DNA from: Klebsiella pneumoniae
GTDB taxonomy: Bacteria > Pseudomonadota > Gammaproteobacteria > Burkholderiales > SG8-39
DNA length: 32,931 nt
Reading direction: 5' to 3'
Assembly (NCBI GenBank): GCA_945906755.1
Contig: CAMDRJ010000014.1
Location: 1-32,931, forward strand
Below the pieces are notes generated by a model. That model was not told the DNA's origin, made no database searches, and worked only from the letters and a program-made list of their open reading frames with translations. Each line of letters begins with the position of its first letter. The first letter of the stretch is position 1. Below are positions 1 to 10,968 of the stretch, piece after piece. The position numbers and the translations under genes are program-made.

Positions 1-1020
1 CGCGTTACCAAACGAGCGGCCCAGCGCCAGCCGTCGCGCCCCCGCGTAGGCGATCATCGCGCCGTTGTCGGTGCAAAGCGCAAGTTCCGGATAGTGGACA
101 CGGAATCGACCCGTGATGGCGGCATCATCGAGGGCCTTGCGCAATGGACGATTCGCGCCAACGCCGCCAGCAACGACCAGATCGCCGATCCCTGCTTTCG
201 TCAAGGCCGCACGCGATTTCGAAACCAGGATCTCCACCACCGCCTGCTCAAACTCGGCCGCGAGATCGGCCTTTTCGTCAGGACTCAGGCTGCGATCCCC
301 GATCCGCGTGAGCACTGCGGTCTTGAGTCCGGCAAAGCTGAAATCGAGCGTGCCGCTTTTCAGCATGGGACGCGGCAGCGTGAACCGCCCAGGCGTGCCA
401 CGGCTTGCCAGCGCCGACAGCGCCGGTCCACCCGGGTAGCCAAGCCCCAGCATATGTGCTGTCTTATCAAAGGCTTCCCCGGCGGCGTCATCAAGGGTTT
501 CGCCCAGCAACGCATAGGTTCCCATCTGCGTGACGCGCATGAGCTGAGTGTGCCCACCGGACACCAGCAACGCCACAAACGGGAAAACCGGCGGGTTGGC
601 GGACAGCATCGGCGAGAGCAGATGGCCTTCGAGATGGTGAATCGGGATCGCCGGCACACCGAGTCCCATCGCGATTGCGGACGCAACGCTGGCGCCAACG
701 AGCAATGCACCGGCTAAGCCCGGGCCGGCGGTGTACGCAATCGCTGAGAGATCGGATAAGTTAGCGTTTGCTTCCGCGATGACTTGTCGAATCAAAGGAA
801 TGATGCGTCGCACATGATCCCGCGATGCCATCTCCGGCACCACCCCCCCATAGACCGCATGCAGATCAACCTGTGAATGAATCGCCTGGCCGATCAGACC
901 GCGCTTGGTGTGATACAGCGCGATGCCGGTTTCGTCGCAAGATGTTTCGATGCCAAGCACAAGTAGCGGGGCCGTTCCAGGAAAAGGCGGGGCGCTGGAT
1001 GGGTTCAATAGTGGCGGCAT
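1..1020 (-). CDS. tsaD: tRNA N6-adenosine threonylcarbamoyltransferase TsaD, C-terminus cut by window edge
   Basis: Minus-strand translation from the ATG complement at 1018-1020 reads ...[52 protein letters not shown]...[14 protein letters not shown]...[14 protein letters not shown] and runs off the window without a stop. Not in the ORF track because it is open at the edge. Confidence 0.95.
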   Translation of the reverse strand, partial: MPPLLNPSSAPPFPGTAPLLVLGIETSCDETGIALYHTKRGLIGQAIHSQVDLHAVYGGVVPEMASRDHVRRIIPLIRQVIAEANANLSDLSAIAYTAGPGLAGALLVGASVASAIAMGLGVPAIPIHHLEGHLLSPMLSANPPVFPFVALLVSGGHTQLMRVTQMGTYALLGETLDDAAGEAFDKTAHMLGLGYPGGPALSALASRGTPGRFTLPRPMLKSGTLDFSFAGLKTAVLTRIGDRSLSPDEKADLAAEFEQAVVEILVSKSRAALTKAGIGDLVVAGGVGANRPLRKALDDAAITGRFRVHYPELALCTDNGAMIAYAGARRLALGRSFGNA

Positions 1021-1063
1021 CGACTGGGGCAGCGGGACGGATTAAAAGGATCCACAGGAGTGG

Positions 1064-1093
1064 TTGCTGATTATCTTGCAGAATCGTTATACT
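1064..1093 (+). promoter_or_regulatory. candidate sigma-70 promoter for rpsU
   Basis: TTGCTG - 18 nt - TATACT, about 40 nt upstream of the rpsU ATG. Confidence 0.45.
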
Positions 1094-1130
1094 CCACGGC
1101 TTTCCGCAATTCACCCTAACACGAGTCTTC

Positions 1131-1343
1131 ATGCCGACTGTCCGCGTCAAGGAAAACGAACCGTTCGAAGCCGCGCTTCGACGCTTCAAGCGCACCGTAG
1201 AAAAAACCGGTCTTCTGACTGAACTACGGGCCCGCGAGTTTTACGAGAAACCGACCACTGAGCGCAAGCGCAAGCTCGCCGCGGCCGTTAAGCGACACTA
1301 CAAACGCATTCGCAGCCAGCAACTCCCACCGCGAATGTTCTAA
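1131..1343 (+). CDS. rpsU: 30S ribosomal protein S21
   Basis: 70 aa [48 protein letters not shown]..., typical bS21; followed by yqeY-dnaG-rpoD. Confidence 0.98.
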   Translation: MPTVRVKENEPFEAALRRFKRTVEKTGLLTELRAREFYEKPTTERKRKLAAAVKRHYKRIRSQQLPPRMF

Positions 1344-1414
1344 AGACGTAGCGGGTTGCGCACCCCTGGCTTCGGCGTGCTCCTACCTGGTCGCAGTACT
1401 CGTTGTATCGGCGT

Positions 1415-1438
1415 ATCGTTTGGGATCGCCCAAACGAT
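1415..1438 (+). promoter_or_regulatory. perfect 10-bp inverted repeat (RNA hairpin) between rpsU and yqeY
   Basis: atcgtttggg-atcg-cccaaacgat: 10-bp perfect stem with 4-nt loop, no downstream T-run. Confidence 0.55.
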
Positions 1439-1563
1439 CTTATCGCTTGGTATAGCAATTCGCGCGAAAATTGCCCGTCTTCCCACGTCAACGGATTGCA
1501 TCGCACCGATCGGGCCCATAGCGGACTGCTTGGTGTGATCTAGATCCTATGGAGGTCCCGTCC

Positions 1564-2010
1564 ATGTCGCTGAAAGCCCGCGTTACCGAAGACATGAAAA
1601 CCGCAATGAAGGCGAAGGATGCACCGCGGCTATCGGCTATCCGCCTGCTGCTTGCGGCCATCAAGCAAAAGGAAGTGGACGAGCGGATTGAATTGACGGA
1701 TGCAGACGTCCTTGCTGCGATCGAAAAGATGCTGAAGCAGCGGCGCGATTCGATTGCACAGTTTCAAGCTGCCGGGCGGAAAGATTTGGCCGATGTCGAG
1801 GTCTTTGAGATCGACGTCTTGAGCGGCTACATGCCGCAGCAACTCTCGGAAGCCGAGGTCCTCGTAGCGGTTTCCGCGGCGATGAAGGAATCGGGTGCCC
1901 AGGGCATGAAAGACATGGGCAAGGTCATGGCGATCCTCAAACCCCAGCTCGCCGGAAAGTTCGATCTGGCCAAAGTCTCGGGATTAGTAAAAGGCAAACT
2001 CGCGGGTTGA
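1564..2010 (+). CDS. yqeY: GatB/YqeY domain protein
   Basis: MSLKARVTEDMKTAMKAKDAPRLSAIRLLLAAIKQKEVDERIELTDADVLAAIEKMLKQRRDSIAQFQAAGRKDLA...; GGAGG at 1551-1555 favours the ATG at 1564 over 1549. Confidence 0.95.
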   Translation: MSLKARVTEDMKTAMKAKDAPRLSAIRLLLAAIKQKEVDERIELTDADVLAAIEKMLKQRRDSIAQFQAAGRKDLADVEVFEIDVLSGYMPQQLSEAEVLVAVSAAMKESGAQGMKDMGKVMAILKPQLAGKFDLAKVSGLVKGKLAG

Positions 2011-2164
2011 TCGGGCGGGGGATTGGGGGCGCCGACGTGCGATGTCGTGGCGCTGTCGGATTCGCTAGACTCAGGCATCGCTGCTTCCCACCGGCCGCGT
2101 CGGTAGAGCCCAGTGGGAAGTCGGCATCGCGCTTGCCCGGCGCACCACGCGTGAAAGAATTCGA

Positions 2165-3994
2165 TTGATCACCGAGTCATTCAAACAGGAGTTGCTCGCG
2201 CGCGTCGACATTGTCGATGTCATCGACGCGCGGGTGCCGCTCAAGAAAACCGGTGCCAATTTCTCGGCGCGCTGCCCGTTTCATACGGAAAAGAGCCCCT
2301 CGTTTTCGGTGAGTCCGACCAAGCAGTTCTATCACTGCTTCGGTTGCGGCGTGCATGGCAACGTCATTGGCTTTCTGATGGAGTACGCAGGGCTTGGCTA
2401 TGTTGAGGCGGTGCGCGAACTCGCCGAAGGCGTCGGTATGAAAATGCCCGCGTACGAGCCGAAATCCGACACCGACAAACCGCACGCCCCACTGGCGAAT
2501 GATTTGTTCGAGGTGATGGCCAAGGCGATGCAGTTTTATCGCGACGAGCTGAAAGGCACGCCCACCGCGATCGAGTATTTGAAGAAGCGCGGCTTGACCG
2601 GGCAGATCGCCGCTCGTTTTGGCATTGGCTACGCACCTGCCGAGTCACAGGGCCTGCGCCGCGCCTTCCCACAATACGATGCGGCATCACTGGTCGAATG
2701 CGGGTTGATCATCGAGGGCGAAGGCGGGCGACGATACGACCGGTTTCGCGACCGGATCATGTTCCCCATCATCAATCAGCGTGGTCAGGTCATCGGCTTT
2801 GGCGGCCGCGTGATTGGCGCGGGTGAACCCAAGTACCTCAATTCGCCCGAAACGCCATTGTTCGAAAAGCGCCGTGAGTTGTATGGCCTCAGGGAAGCGC
2901 GTGAGTCGATTCGCAAAGACAGCCGGGTGGTGGTGGTTGAGGGATATATGGACGTCGTTGCGCTGGCACAGCATGGCATCGAAAACGCCGTCGCCACGTT
3001 AGGCACCGCAACGACCTCGAATCACGTCCTTAAACTGTTGCGACAAGCCGAAGAAATCGTGTTTTGTTTCGATGGTGATGCGGCCGGTCGCAAAGCGGCC
3101 TGGCATGCCCTCGATGTGAGCCTCGCATCTTTGCCCGATGGCAAGATGGTGCGCTTTCTCATGCTGTCCCCCGAACACGACCCCGATAGCTTCGTGCGGG
3201 CCGAAGGGGCCGAAGCATTTCGCCAGATGGCCGCGACGGCAGCACCGCTCTCTGAGTTTATGGTGAGCGAGTTGGCGCGACGCAGCCCGGTCACGACGGC
3301 CGAAGGGCGTTCACGTTTTGTCAACGAGGCCAAGCCGCTGTTGCAAAAAATGGTGGCACCCATCCTGCAATTGCAGCTGCTACGCGATGTCGCGCGACGG
3401 GCCGAACTTGACGAGCAGGACCTCACCCGACTGCTTGGCATGCAGACGAACCGACCGACCAGTTCGGCTCGACCCGACGCGGCCTGGCCCGTATGGCGAG
3501 CGGCCGCCAGTGTGACCGTGCCGACGCGCGGCACGCTGATTCCGATGCGGCGCCTGGAGTGGACGATGTTGCAAAGCGTGATGGCACGGCCGGAACTCGT
3601 GTCGGCGGAAGTGATCGAATACGAATCAAGTGATTATCCGGAAGGCCGCGCCTTGACCGCCGTCGTTGCATCGTTGCATGAGGACCCCACGACCACCGCA
3701 GGATTGATTGAACGGTTTCAGAATACCGAGCATGCGCCGATACTTAATGCGGTCTGCGCCGAGTTGCTGAAGCTCAATATTCCGGACGGCGAAATCGAGG
3801 CGGACCTCAAACAAGCCCTCCTGAAAGTGCAACTTGGTCGCATCCAGGCGCGTCTGGTCGCGCTGACCTCCTCAAGTACGCAGCCGAAGGGGGACGGCGC
3901 CCCAGAATCGTTGCAGGGAGAGCAGGTGCTCGAGTTGCTCCGACGCAAAGGAGAGCTGCAACGTGCGCTTAATAGCACCGGTGACGTGGTATGA
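2165..3994 (+). CDS. dnaG: DNA primase DnaG (TTG start)
   Basis: CHC2 zinc finger (CPFHTEKSPSFSVSPTKQFYHCFGCGVHGN) and TOPRIM region (VVVVEGYMDVVALAQHGIENAVATLGTA). Confidence 0.97.
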   Translation: MITESFKQELLARVDIVDVIDARVPLKKTGANFSARCPFHTEKSPSFSVSPTKQFYHCFGCGVHGNVIGFLMEYAGLGYVEAVRELAEGVGMKMPAYEPKSDTDKPHAPLANDLFEVMAKAMQFYRDELKGTPTAIEYLKKRGLTGQIAARFGIGYAPAESQGLRRAFPQYDAASLVECGLIIEGEGGRRYDRFRDRIMFPIINQRGQVIGFGGRVIGAGEPKYLNSPETPLFEKRRELYGLREARESIRKDSRVVVVEGYMDVVALAQHGIENAVATLGTATTSNHVLKLLRQAEEIVFCFDGDAAGRKAAWHALDVSLASLPDGKMVRFLMLSPEHDPDSFVRAEGAEAFRQMAATAAPLSEFMVSELARRSPVTTAEGRSRFVNEAKPLLQKMVAPILQLQLLRDVARRAELDEQDLTRLLGMQTNRPTSSARPDAAWPVWRAAASVTVPTRGTLIPMRRLEWTMLQSVMARPELVSAEVIEYESSDYPEGRALTAVVASLHEDPTTTAGLIERFQNTEHAPILNAVCAELLKLNIPDGEIEADLKQALLKVQLGRIQARLVALTSSSTQPKGDGAPESLQGEQVLELLRRKGELQRALNSTGDVV

Positions 3995-4179
3995 TTTCGG
4001 GTTATTCAGGACCTGTCCCGGACCCGCTTTCGGTTGCTTGGCCAGCCCTCCGACGAAGTGCCCCATAGCTGTTAAGCAGTTGAATGTATGAAGGTTTGAC
4101 CGGGATTTGGTCGAATTTCGAGTCGGCATCGCTGCTGATCACACTCTTAACCGCGTTACGTCTCACACCAGGAACGACG

Positions 4180-6534
4180 ATGGTCAAATCGAAGGCGAAA
4201 TCGAAAGCGAAAACCGCAGCCGCCAAACGGCCGGCATCCGCGCAGCCCAAGAAAACGAAGCCGGCGGCAAAGCCTGCGACGCGGGCAAGTTCGAAGCCGG
4301 CCGCCAAGTCGCGTCCGTTGAGCAAGGCCAAGCCGGCCAAGAAGCCCCAGGCCGACAAAGCCGTCGAAAAGGTCAAGGAACACCCGAAGCTTGCTCCTGC
4401 CAAAGGCAAAGCCGCGACGCCCGGGAAGGCCGAAAAGAAAGAAAAAGTGAAAGCTTCGGTCAATGAGACCAAGGCTGAAAAGGTAACGCCACGTGCCAAG
4501 GGTGCCGCCGCTGCCCCGCAGGGCCGGGGTGACAAGACGCCGCAGAAGATCGCCGAGAAACCCGCGAAGCCTGTTGAGCCGGTTGCCATTCCGAAAGAAC
4601 GCGTCAAGGCCATCGCTGAAGAATTGGCGCGCGAGAAGAAGCGCCGTAAGGGCGAAGACCGCGTCGCGCCTGCGATCCTCAAGCCTGAGGACACCGAGGC
4701 ACGCCGCACCCGCCTGAAAAATCTGATCAAGCTCGGCAAAGAGCGTGGGTTCCTCACCTATGCCGAGATCAACGATCATCTCCCCGACGATATGGTCGAT
4801 GCGGAGCAGATCGAATCGATCATCACGACGTTCAACGACATGGGCATCCAGGTCTATGACGTCGCGCCCGATGCCGAGCAGCTCATCATTAACGAGAACG
4901 CGCCGGCACCCGTTTCCGACGAAGACGTCGAAGAAGAGGCTGAGGCGGCGCTCTCGACCGTGGATCCGGAGTTTGGCCGCACCACTGATCCGGTCCGGAT
5001 GTACATGCGTGAAATGGGCTCGGTGGAGCTGTTGACGCGTGAAGGCGAAATCGAGATCGCCAAGCGGATCGAAGAGGGCCTGAAGCACATGATTCAGGCC
5101 ATCTCGGCCTGCCCGACGACGATCACCGAAATTCTCGACCTGTGGGCGAAAGTCGAACGCGATGACATGCGGATCGATGAACTCGTCGATGGGCTGCACG
5201 ATTCGAACGCCAAGGACGTCGCGGCGGCCGCCATTGAAGAAGCCGCCGATGCCGAACCGGAAGCCGATGAAGACGAAGAGGAAGTGGACGACGGCGGTGC
5301 GGCCCTGGCGGCCAGCATGCTGCAATTGAAGCAGGACTCCGCGCCGCATTTTGAGCGGATTCTTCGCCTGTCGGCCAAGCTCAAGTCAGCGCTCACCACG
5401 TACGGACACAAGAGCAAGGAATACATCAAGGTTCGCGACCAGATCAGCAATGAGCTGATGGGTATTCGCTTTACCGCGCGGATCATCGAGCGGCTGTGCG
5501 ATACGGTGCGTGGCATGGTCGATCAAGTGCGTCGCCATGAGCGCACGATTCTCGATTTCTGCGTCGAGAAAGCGGGCATGCCCCGTGTCCACTTCATCAA
5601 GGTGTTCCCCGGCAACGAGACCAATCAGCGTTGGATACGCCATGAAATCGCGGCCGAAGCGCCTTACAGCACAGCGCTCATTCGCCTGGAACCTAACATC
5701 CTCGAGCAGCAGCAAAAGCTCATGGATATCCAACGGCATATTTCGATTCCGCTGCGCGAGCTGAAGGACATCAACAAACAGATGTCGACCGGTGAGGCCA
5801 AAGCACGTCGCGCCAAGCGCGAGATGACGGAAGCCAATCTGCGTCTAGTGATTTCGATCGCGAAAAAGTATACGAACCGCGGCTTGCAATTCCTCGATCT
5901 GATCCAGGAAGGCAACATCGGCCTCATGAAGGCGGTCGACAAGTTCGAGTACCGGCGCGGCTACAAATTCTCGACCTATGCTACCTGGTGGATTCGCCAG
6001 GCCATCACGCGGTCCATCGCCGATCAGGCGCGCACCATTCGTATTCCGGTGCACATGATCGAGACGATCAACAAGATGAACCGCATTTCACGGCAGATTC
6101 TCCAGGAAACCGGCCTTGAGCCCGACCCGGCGACGCTCGCGGTGAAAATGGAGATGCCCGAAGACAAGATCCGCAAGATCTTGAAGATCTCCAAGGAACC
6201 GATCTCGATGGAAACACCGATCGGTGACGACGACGATTCGCATCTTGGCGATTTCATCGAGGACACTTCGACCGTCGCGCCGAACGATGCCGCAATGTAT
6301 TCATCATTGCGCGATGTCACCAAAGACGTGCTCGATTCCCTGACGCCACGTGAAGCGAAGGTGCTGCGCATGCGTTTTGGCATCGAAATGAACACCGATC
6401 ACACTCTGGAAGAGGTCGGCAAGCAATTCGATGTCACACGCGAGCGGATTCGGCAGATCGAAGCCAAGGCGCTGCGCAAGCTGCGTCATCCATCGCGGTC
6501 CGAACGCTTGAAGAGTTTTCTCGACCAGAACTAG
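4180..6534 (+). CDS. rpoD: RNA polymerase primary sigma factor RpoD (sigma-70) with Lys/Ala-rich N-terminal extension
   Basis: Regions 2-4 intact ([76 protein letters not shown]...; C-terminal helix-turn-helix [29 protein letters not shown]). ORF opens at 4084, but MVKSKAKSK at 4180 is the more likely start. Confidence 0.96.
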   Translation: MVKSKAKSKAKTAAAKRPASAQPKKTKPAAKPATRASSKPAAKSRPLSKAKPAKKPQADKAVEKVKEHPKLAPAKGKAATPGKAEKKEKVKASVNETKAEKVTPRAKGAAAAPQGRGDKTPQKIAEKPAKPVEPVAIPKERVKAIAEELAREKKRRKGEDRVAPAILKPEDTEARRTRLKNLIKLGKERGFLTYAEINDHLPDDMVDAEQIESIITTFNDMGIQVYDVAPDAEQLIINENAPAPVSDEDVEEEAEAALSTVDPEFGRTTDPVRMYMREMGSVELLTREGEIEIAKRIEEGLKHMIQAISACPTTITEILDLWAKVERDDMRIDELVDGLHDSNAKDVAAAAIEEAADAEPEADEDEEEVDDGGAALAASMLQLKQDSAPHFERILRLSAKLKSALTTYGHKSKEYIKVRDQISNELMGIRFTARIIERLCDTVRGMVDQVRRHERTILDFCVEKAGMPRVHFIKVFPGNETNQRWIRHEIAAEAPYSTALIRLEPNILEQQQKLMDIQRHISIPLRELKDINKQMSTGEAKARRAKREMTEANLRLVISIAKKYTNRGLQFLDLIQEGNIGLMKAVDKFEYRRGYKFSTYATWWIRQAITRSIADQARTIRIPVHMIETINKMNRISRQILQETGLEPDPATLAVKMEMPEDKIRKILKISKEPISMETPIGDDDDSHLGDFIEDTSTVAPNDAAMYSSLRDVTKDVLDSLTPREAKVLRMRFGIEMNTDHTLEEVGKQFDVTRERIRQIEAKALRKLRHPSRSERLKSFLDQN

Positions 6535-6554
6535 GATCGGTTGGTTGCAAGGTT

Positions 6555-6578
6555 GAACGCCCCGTTTACGGGGCGTTC
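6555..6578 (+). terminator. stem-loop after rpoD
   Basis: gaacgcccc-gtttac-ggggcgttc: 9-bp perfect stem just after the rpoD stop; no clear T-run. Confidence 0.6.
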
Positions 6579-6685
6579 TCGATTCTGGGTGGATGAGACC
6601 GTGTTGTTCCGGCACCGGCATCCAATCGCGCCAGCCCACGCACGGGTAACATTCACCAAGATCATATCGAAGGACGACGCGGCAC

Positions 6686-8059
6686 ATGGCAACCTACGAC
6701 TACGATTTGTTTGTGATTGGCGGCGGTTCGGGCGGCGTGCGTGCATCGCGCGTTGCGGCAGGTCTTGGCGCGCGCGTCGGCATCGCTGAGGATTATCGTG
6801 TTGGCGGCACCTGTGTTATTCGCGGCTGCGTCCCGAAAAAATTGTTCGTCTACGCCGCCCATTTTCGGGACGACTTCGAAGATGCGCGTGCTTACGGTTG
6901 GACAGTCGATGAACCGACCTTCTCATGGCCGACCTTGATGGCCAACAAGGATCGCGAGATTGCACGCCTGGAAGCCATTTACGGACGATTGCTCGATGGC
7001 TCCAAGGTAAAGCTCCATAAGGCGCGCGCTCGCCTCCTTGACCGCCATACGCTCGCAGTCGGCACCGATAAGGTGACGGCCAAGACGATTTTGGTCGCGA
7101 CCGGCGGATGGCCGGTGATGCCCTCGCTTCCAGGCATCGAGCACTGCATCAGCTCGAACGAGGCCTTCGAGTTGCCCGATCTGCCGGCTCGCGTGTTGGT
7201 CGTTGGTGGAGGCTATATCGCAGTCGAATTCGCGGGCATCTTTCGTGGGATGGGTTCGCAGGTGACGATTTCCTATCGTGGTGACCGCGTGTTGCGCGGT
7301 TTCGACCAAGACGTTCGTGCGACCTTGCAAGCCGAACTTGCCAAGAAGGGCTTCGACCTTGCGATGGGCAGCGTAGTCGAGTCGGTCGTGAAGCAGTCAA
7401 ACGGCTCACTGGCCGTAACGCTTCGCACCGGTGCTGATACGCGACGCCTTGAATGCGACGCAGTCATGTTTGCCACCGGTCGTGCGCCCAATACCGCCAA
7501 ACTTGGGCTGCAAGAGGCGGGCGTCGAACTAACACCGGATGGTGCGGTGCGCGTCAATGAGTTCTCCCGGTCAAGCGTCGATAATATTTTCGCGGTGGGC
7601 GATGTCACGAATCGCTATGCGCTGACACCCGTGGCAATCCGCGAGGGACAGGCCTTTGCGATTACTGAATTCGGCAGTACGCGGATTCCGGTTGATCATG
7701 AAACGATCGCCAGTGCCGTGTTTAGTCAGCCGCCGGTTAGCACCGTCGGACTCACTGAAGAGGCCGCGCTCAAGCGGCACGGCAGCGTCGATATTTACAA
7801 GACGGACTTCAAGGCGTTAAAGCACACCTTGTCGGGTCGAGATGAAAGAACGATGATGAAGTTGATCGTCGATGCAAAATCGGGACGTGTGTTGGGCGCG
7901 CACATGGTTGGCGCGGACGCCCCCGAAATCATTCAAGGGATCGCGATCGCGGTCAAGGCCGGACTCACCAAGGCGCAGTTTGATGCGACCTGCGCGATCC
8001 ATCCGACCGCGGCCGAAGAATTCGTCACGCTGAAAGAGAAACGTACGGTTTCAGCGTGA
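6686..8059 (+). CDS. gor: glutathione-disulfide reductase
   Basis: DYDLFVIGGGSGGVRASRVAAGLGARVGIAE...GGTCVIRGCVPKKLFVYAAHF (redox-active CxxxxC); C-terminal dimerisation motif with HPTAAEEFVTL. Confidence 0.95.
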   Translation: MATYDYDLFVIGGGSGGVRASRVAAGLGARVGIAEDYRVGGTCVIRGCVPKKLFVYAAHFRDDFEDARAYGWTVDEPTFSWPTLMANKDREIARLEAIYGRLLDGSKVKLHKARARLLDRHTLAVGTDKVTAKTILVATGGWPVMPSLPGIEHCISSNEAFELPDLPARVLVVGGGYIAVEFAGIFRGMGSQVTISYRGDRVLRGFDQDVRATLQAELAKKGFDLAMGSVVESVVKQSNGSLAVTLRTGADTRRLECDAVMFATGRAPNTAKLGLQEAGVELTPDGAVRVNEFSRSSVDNIFAVGDVTNRYALTPVAIREGQAFAITEFGSTRIPVDHETIASAVFSQPPVSTVGLTEEAALKRHGSVDIYKTDFKALKHTLSGRDERTMMKLIVDAKSGRVLGAHMVGADAPEIIQGIAIAVKAGLTKAQFDATCAIHPTAAEEFVTLKEKRTVSA

Positions 8060-8087
8060 CGCTGCGCAATCAGCGCAAGGCGGTGCG

Positions 8088-8954
8088 TCAGGCGGCGATC
8101 GCGACATCCGACGATTTCAGCATTGCAGCGACACTCGCCAAGCCCGTTTCGTCGATGCCAAGTTCATTGGCGACCAGCGCTTTGCCGGCAGCCCATTCGC
8201 GGTGCGGCTTACCGGTCTGCTGCATCGATTGAATTTGATCGGCGAGTATCCCCACAGCGATTAGTCGTGCGCCCGCTTTCGATGGTGCCGGTCGACCAGC
8301 GGCTAAATTCGGCGCGTCATGATGGCTGAAAATCGCTTCACAAATTACATCAGACAACTGCCAGCTTTTGGCCAACACCCCACCAATATTCGCGTGATTG
8401 GTCGGAAAGGAAGCACTTTCGACTTCCACCATGCTTTTGTTGGGCGGCACCGCCTCGCCGGTGAAGAGGCCTCGGTAGTTAGGAAATTTGATCAGCATGA
8501 TCGCCTGCCCGCAATCGCGAAATAGCCCGTAGGTGTAGGCGACATAGCGATCGACCTGTACCACCATCGGCGCAAGGGCCGCGCTGTACGCCGCGGTCGT
8601 TGCCGAGTTGCGCCAGAACGCCTCGATGGAATTGGATTGACTGACCGGAAATGACCCTTTAAGAAGCAGGCTCGATACCAGCATCGATGTTGCACGCATG
8701 CCCAACACGGCGAACGCTTGCTGGACCGTGCTCACCTTCGACTTGAGCGCGAACATCGACGAGTTGGCGGTCTTCAATACCGCCGCGGCCAATCCGGGGT
8801 CGGATCCGATCAGATCGGCAAGGCGCCTCATATCGGCATCGTCCTTGCGCATTTCCTGCATGAACTCAAGAACGATCTTCGGACACGGCGGAATGCCGAT
8901 CGCGCGGACGATCTTTTCGGTTTCAGCGTCGATATCGATGGCGCTCGTGGTCAT
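8088..8954 (-). CDS. HDOD domain-containing protein
   Basis: IPPCPKIVLEFMQEMRKDDADMRRLADLIGSDPGLAAAVLKTANSSMFALKSKVSTVQQAFAVLGMRATSMLV... typical of HDOD proteins. Confidence 0.88.
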   Translation of the reverse strand: MTTSAIDIDAETEKIVRAIGIPPCPKIVLEFMQEMRKDDADMRRLADLIGSDPGLAAAVLKTANSSMFALKSKVSTVQQAFAVLGMRATSMLVSSLLLKGSFPVSQSNSIEAFWRNSATTAAYSAALAPMVVQVDRYVAYTYGLFRDCGQAIMLIKFPNYRGLFTGEAVPPNKSMVEVESASFPTNHANIGGVLAKSWQLSDVICEAIFSHHDAPNLAAGRPAPSKAGARLIAVGILADQIQSMQQTGKPHREWAAGKALVANELGIDETGLASVAAMLKSSDVAIAA

Positions 8955-9333
8955 GATGGTCTCCGGGCCGCAATAGGCCTTCTATAGGAATTCGGCTATC
9001 AAGCCGATTCAAAGAGGAACGGATGGTTTGTAAATGACCGAGAATTAACGATCGTGCGAGGCCATCAAGAGCCCGCTCATATCGACGCAAGCCACTGGCT
9101 GAATGCATCGCGATTGCAATGTTTGTCGCGGAAATCAGGACTTCGTGAGCGATTCCATGTATAGTGCCGCCCCTGGACTCTCAGTCGCGGCATCCGGTTA
9201 GCGCCCCCAAGTCCCCTCGCGGTTGTTCTCGCTTCCTTCTCGAACTCCTCGATTTTTTTCCACTCAGCAGTCTTGTCTGCCTGAACCGGTTTCGATGGCG
9301 ATTGCTATCGCAGGCTGATTTCAGGAGATTTTT

Positions 9334-10668
9334 TTGACTCAGGTATTTTCAGACCTCGGCCTATCGGCCGAGTTGACGCGTGCCGTTTCCGATCAGGGCT
9401 ACACGGAACCCACGCCGGTTCAAGCTAAGACCATCCCGATCGTTCTGCAAGGCCGCGATTTGCTTGCGGCCGCGCAAACCGGCACGGGCAAGACCGGTGG
9501 GTTCGCCCTCCCAATATTGCATCGCCTCTCAGCAACCATGATTGCGCGCACGCCCAAACGCGTTCGTGCATTGGTGCTGACACCCACCCGCGAACTCGCA
9601 GCGCAAGTCGAAACAGCATTCAAAGGCTATGGTCGGCATCTGCGATTGAACTCCACCGCGGTCTATGGCGGCGTGAGCATCGGCGCGCAAATCCAGGCTC
9701 TGAAACGCGGCGTCGAAATTCTCGTCGCTACGCCCGGCCGATTGCTTGACCATGTACAGCAACGCACGGTCGATTTGAGCCGTGTTGAGATCGTCGTGTT
9801 GGATGAGGCCGATCGCATGCTCGACATGGGCTTCATCCATGACATTCGCCGCATCCTGAGTCTGTTGCCCAAACCACGGCAGTCGCTGCTGTTTTCGGCC
9901 ACGTTCTCCAATGAGATTCGTACGCTCGCGAATACGCTGTTGTCCAATCCCGCTGTGATCGAGATCGAGCGACGTCGCGACACATCGGATTTGATCAAGC
10001 AGCGCGTTCATCCGGTTGCGGTTGGGCGCAAGCGCGAGCTGTTGGCCCATTTGGTTACCAAGGGTGATTGGCGGCAGGTGCTGGTATTTACCAAGACCAA
10101 ACACGGCGCCAATCGGCTTGCCGAGCAACTTGAAAAGCAGGGTATCAACAGCGCGACCATTCATGCCAATAAGAGTCAATCACAGCGCATGCGCGCACTG
10201 GCGGAATTCAAGCGAGGCGATGTCCGCGTGCTGGTGGCCACCGATATTGCTGCACGTGGATTGGATATCGAAGCGCTGCCGCATGTCGTCAATTTCGATT
10301 TGCCGAATGCACCGGAAGACTATGTACACCGCATCGGGCGGACCGGGCGGGCTGGCATGTCGGGCGAAGCGATCTCCTTTGTCGCCCCCGACGAGCGACG
10401 CTTGCTCACCGGCATCGAGCGCCTCATTGCTCGGCGCATTGACAGCGAAATCATCCCCGGTTTTGAAGTTGCGGTACATGAAAAGTCAACCGTCGAGCGT
10501 CGGCCGCAGATTCCGCGCGGAAATCAATCGCGCAAATCAAGCCGTAGCGCCGACGCACCGAGTCGCGGTGCGGACACGCGCGCGCGTAGCAGGCCGACGA
10601 GTATCATTCGTGCCATTAAAGCAAAAGGAGCCCCTGATGGAAATCTTCGTCGGCAACCTCGCCCCTGA
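9334..10668 (+). CDS. DEAD-box ATP-dependent RNA helicase, RhlE-like
   Basis: Motifs [58 protein letters not shown]; basic C-terminal tail. Confidence 0.95.
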   Translation: MTQVFSDLGLSAELTRAVSDQGYTEPTPVQAKTIPIVLQGRDLLAAAQTGTGKTGGFALPILHRLSATMIARTPKRVRALVLTPTRELAAQVETAFKGYGRHLRLNSTAVYGGVSIGAQIQALKRGVEILVATPGRLLDHVQQRTVDLSRVEIVVLDEADRMLDMGFIHDIRRILSLLPKPRQSLLFSATFSNEIRTLANTLLSNPAVIEIERRRDTSDLIKQRVHPVAVGRKRELLAHLVTKGDWRQVLVFTKTKHGANRLAEQLEKQGINSATIHANKSQSQRMRALAEFKRGDVRVLVATDIAARGLDIEALPHVVNFDLPNAPEDYVHRIGRTGRAGMSGEAISFVAPDERRLLTGIERLIARRIDSEIIPGFEVAVHEKSTVERRPQIPRGNQSRKSSRSADAPSRGADTRARSRPTSIIRAIKAKGAPDGNLRRQPRP

Positions 10669-10903
10669 AGTCACCGAAACGGATTTGCTTGAGATCTTCA
10701 AGCCGTTCGGACAGGTGAAATCGACCGAGATCAAGCGCGAAATGTTTACCGGCACCTCGAAGGGGTTTGGATTCGTCGATATGCCCGGTAAATACCACTC
10801 CATCGCCGCCATAAACGGCCTGAATGGCAAAGACTTGCGCGGGCAACCCTTGCGTGTCAACGAAGCGCAATCGCGGGTTGGTGGCCGTCCGCGGCGACGC
10901 TAG
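10637..10903 (+). CDS. RRM-domain RNA-binding protein
   Basis: [81 protein letters not shown]2 (IFVGNL) and RNP1-like (KGFGFVDM) motifs; AAAGGAG at 10624-10630. Start overlaps helicase 3' end by 32 nt. Confidence 0.92.
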   Translation: MEIFVGNLAPEVTETDLLEIFKPFGQVKSTEIKREMFTGTSKGFGFVDMPGKYHSIAAINGLNGKDLRGQPLRVNEAQSRVGGRPRRR

Positions 10904-10968
10904 TTGTTCTAAGTGACGCGCGCCGGGGCCGAACACCCTGGCGCCGCGAACCGGCTCTCTTACGCTTC

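Noticed and set aside
4084-4179. Upstream extension of the rpoD ORF ([12 protein letters not shown]...)
   Set aside because: Not sigma-like; the ATG at 4180 starting the Lys-rich extension is a more plausible start.
4156-5349. 397-aa minus-strand ORF antisense to rpoD
   Set aside because: Antisense of strongly conserved rpoD coding; low-complexity Arg/Gly/Phe/Leu composition typical of shadow ORFs in GC-rich genes.
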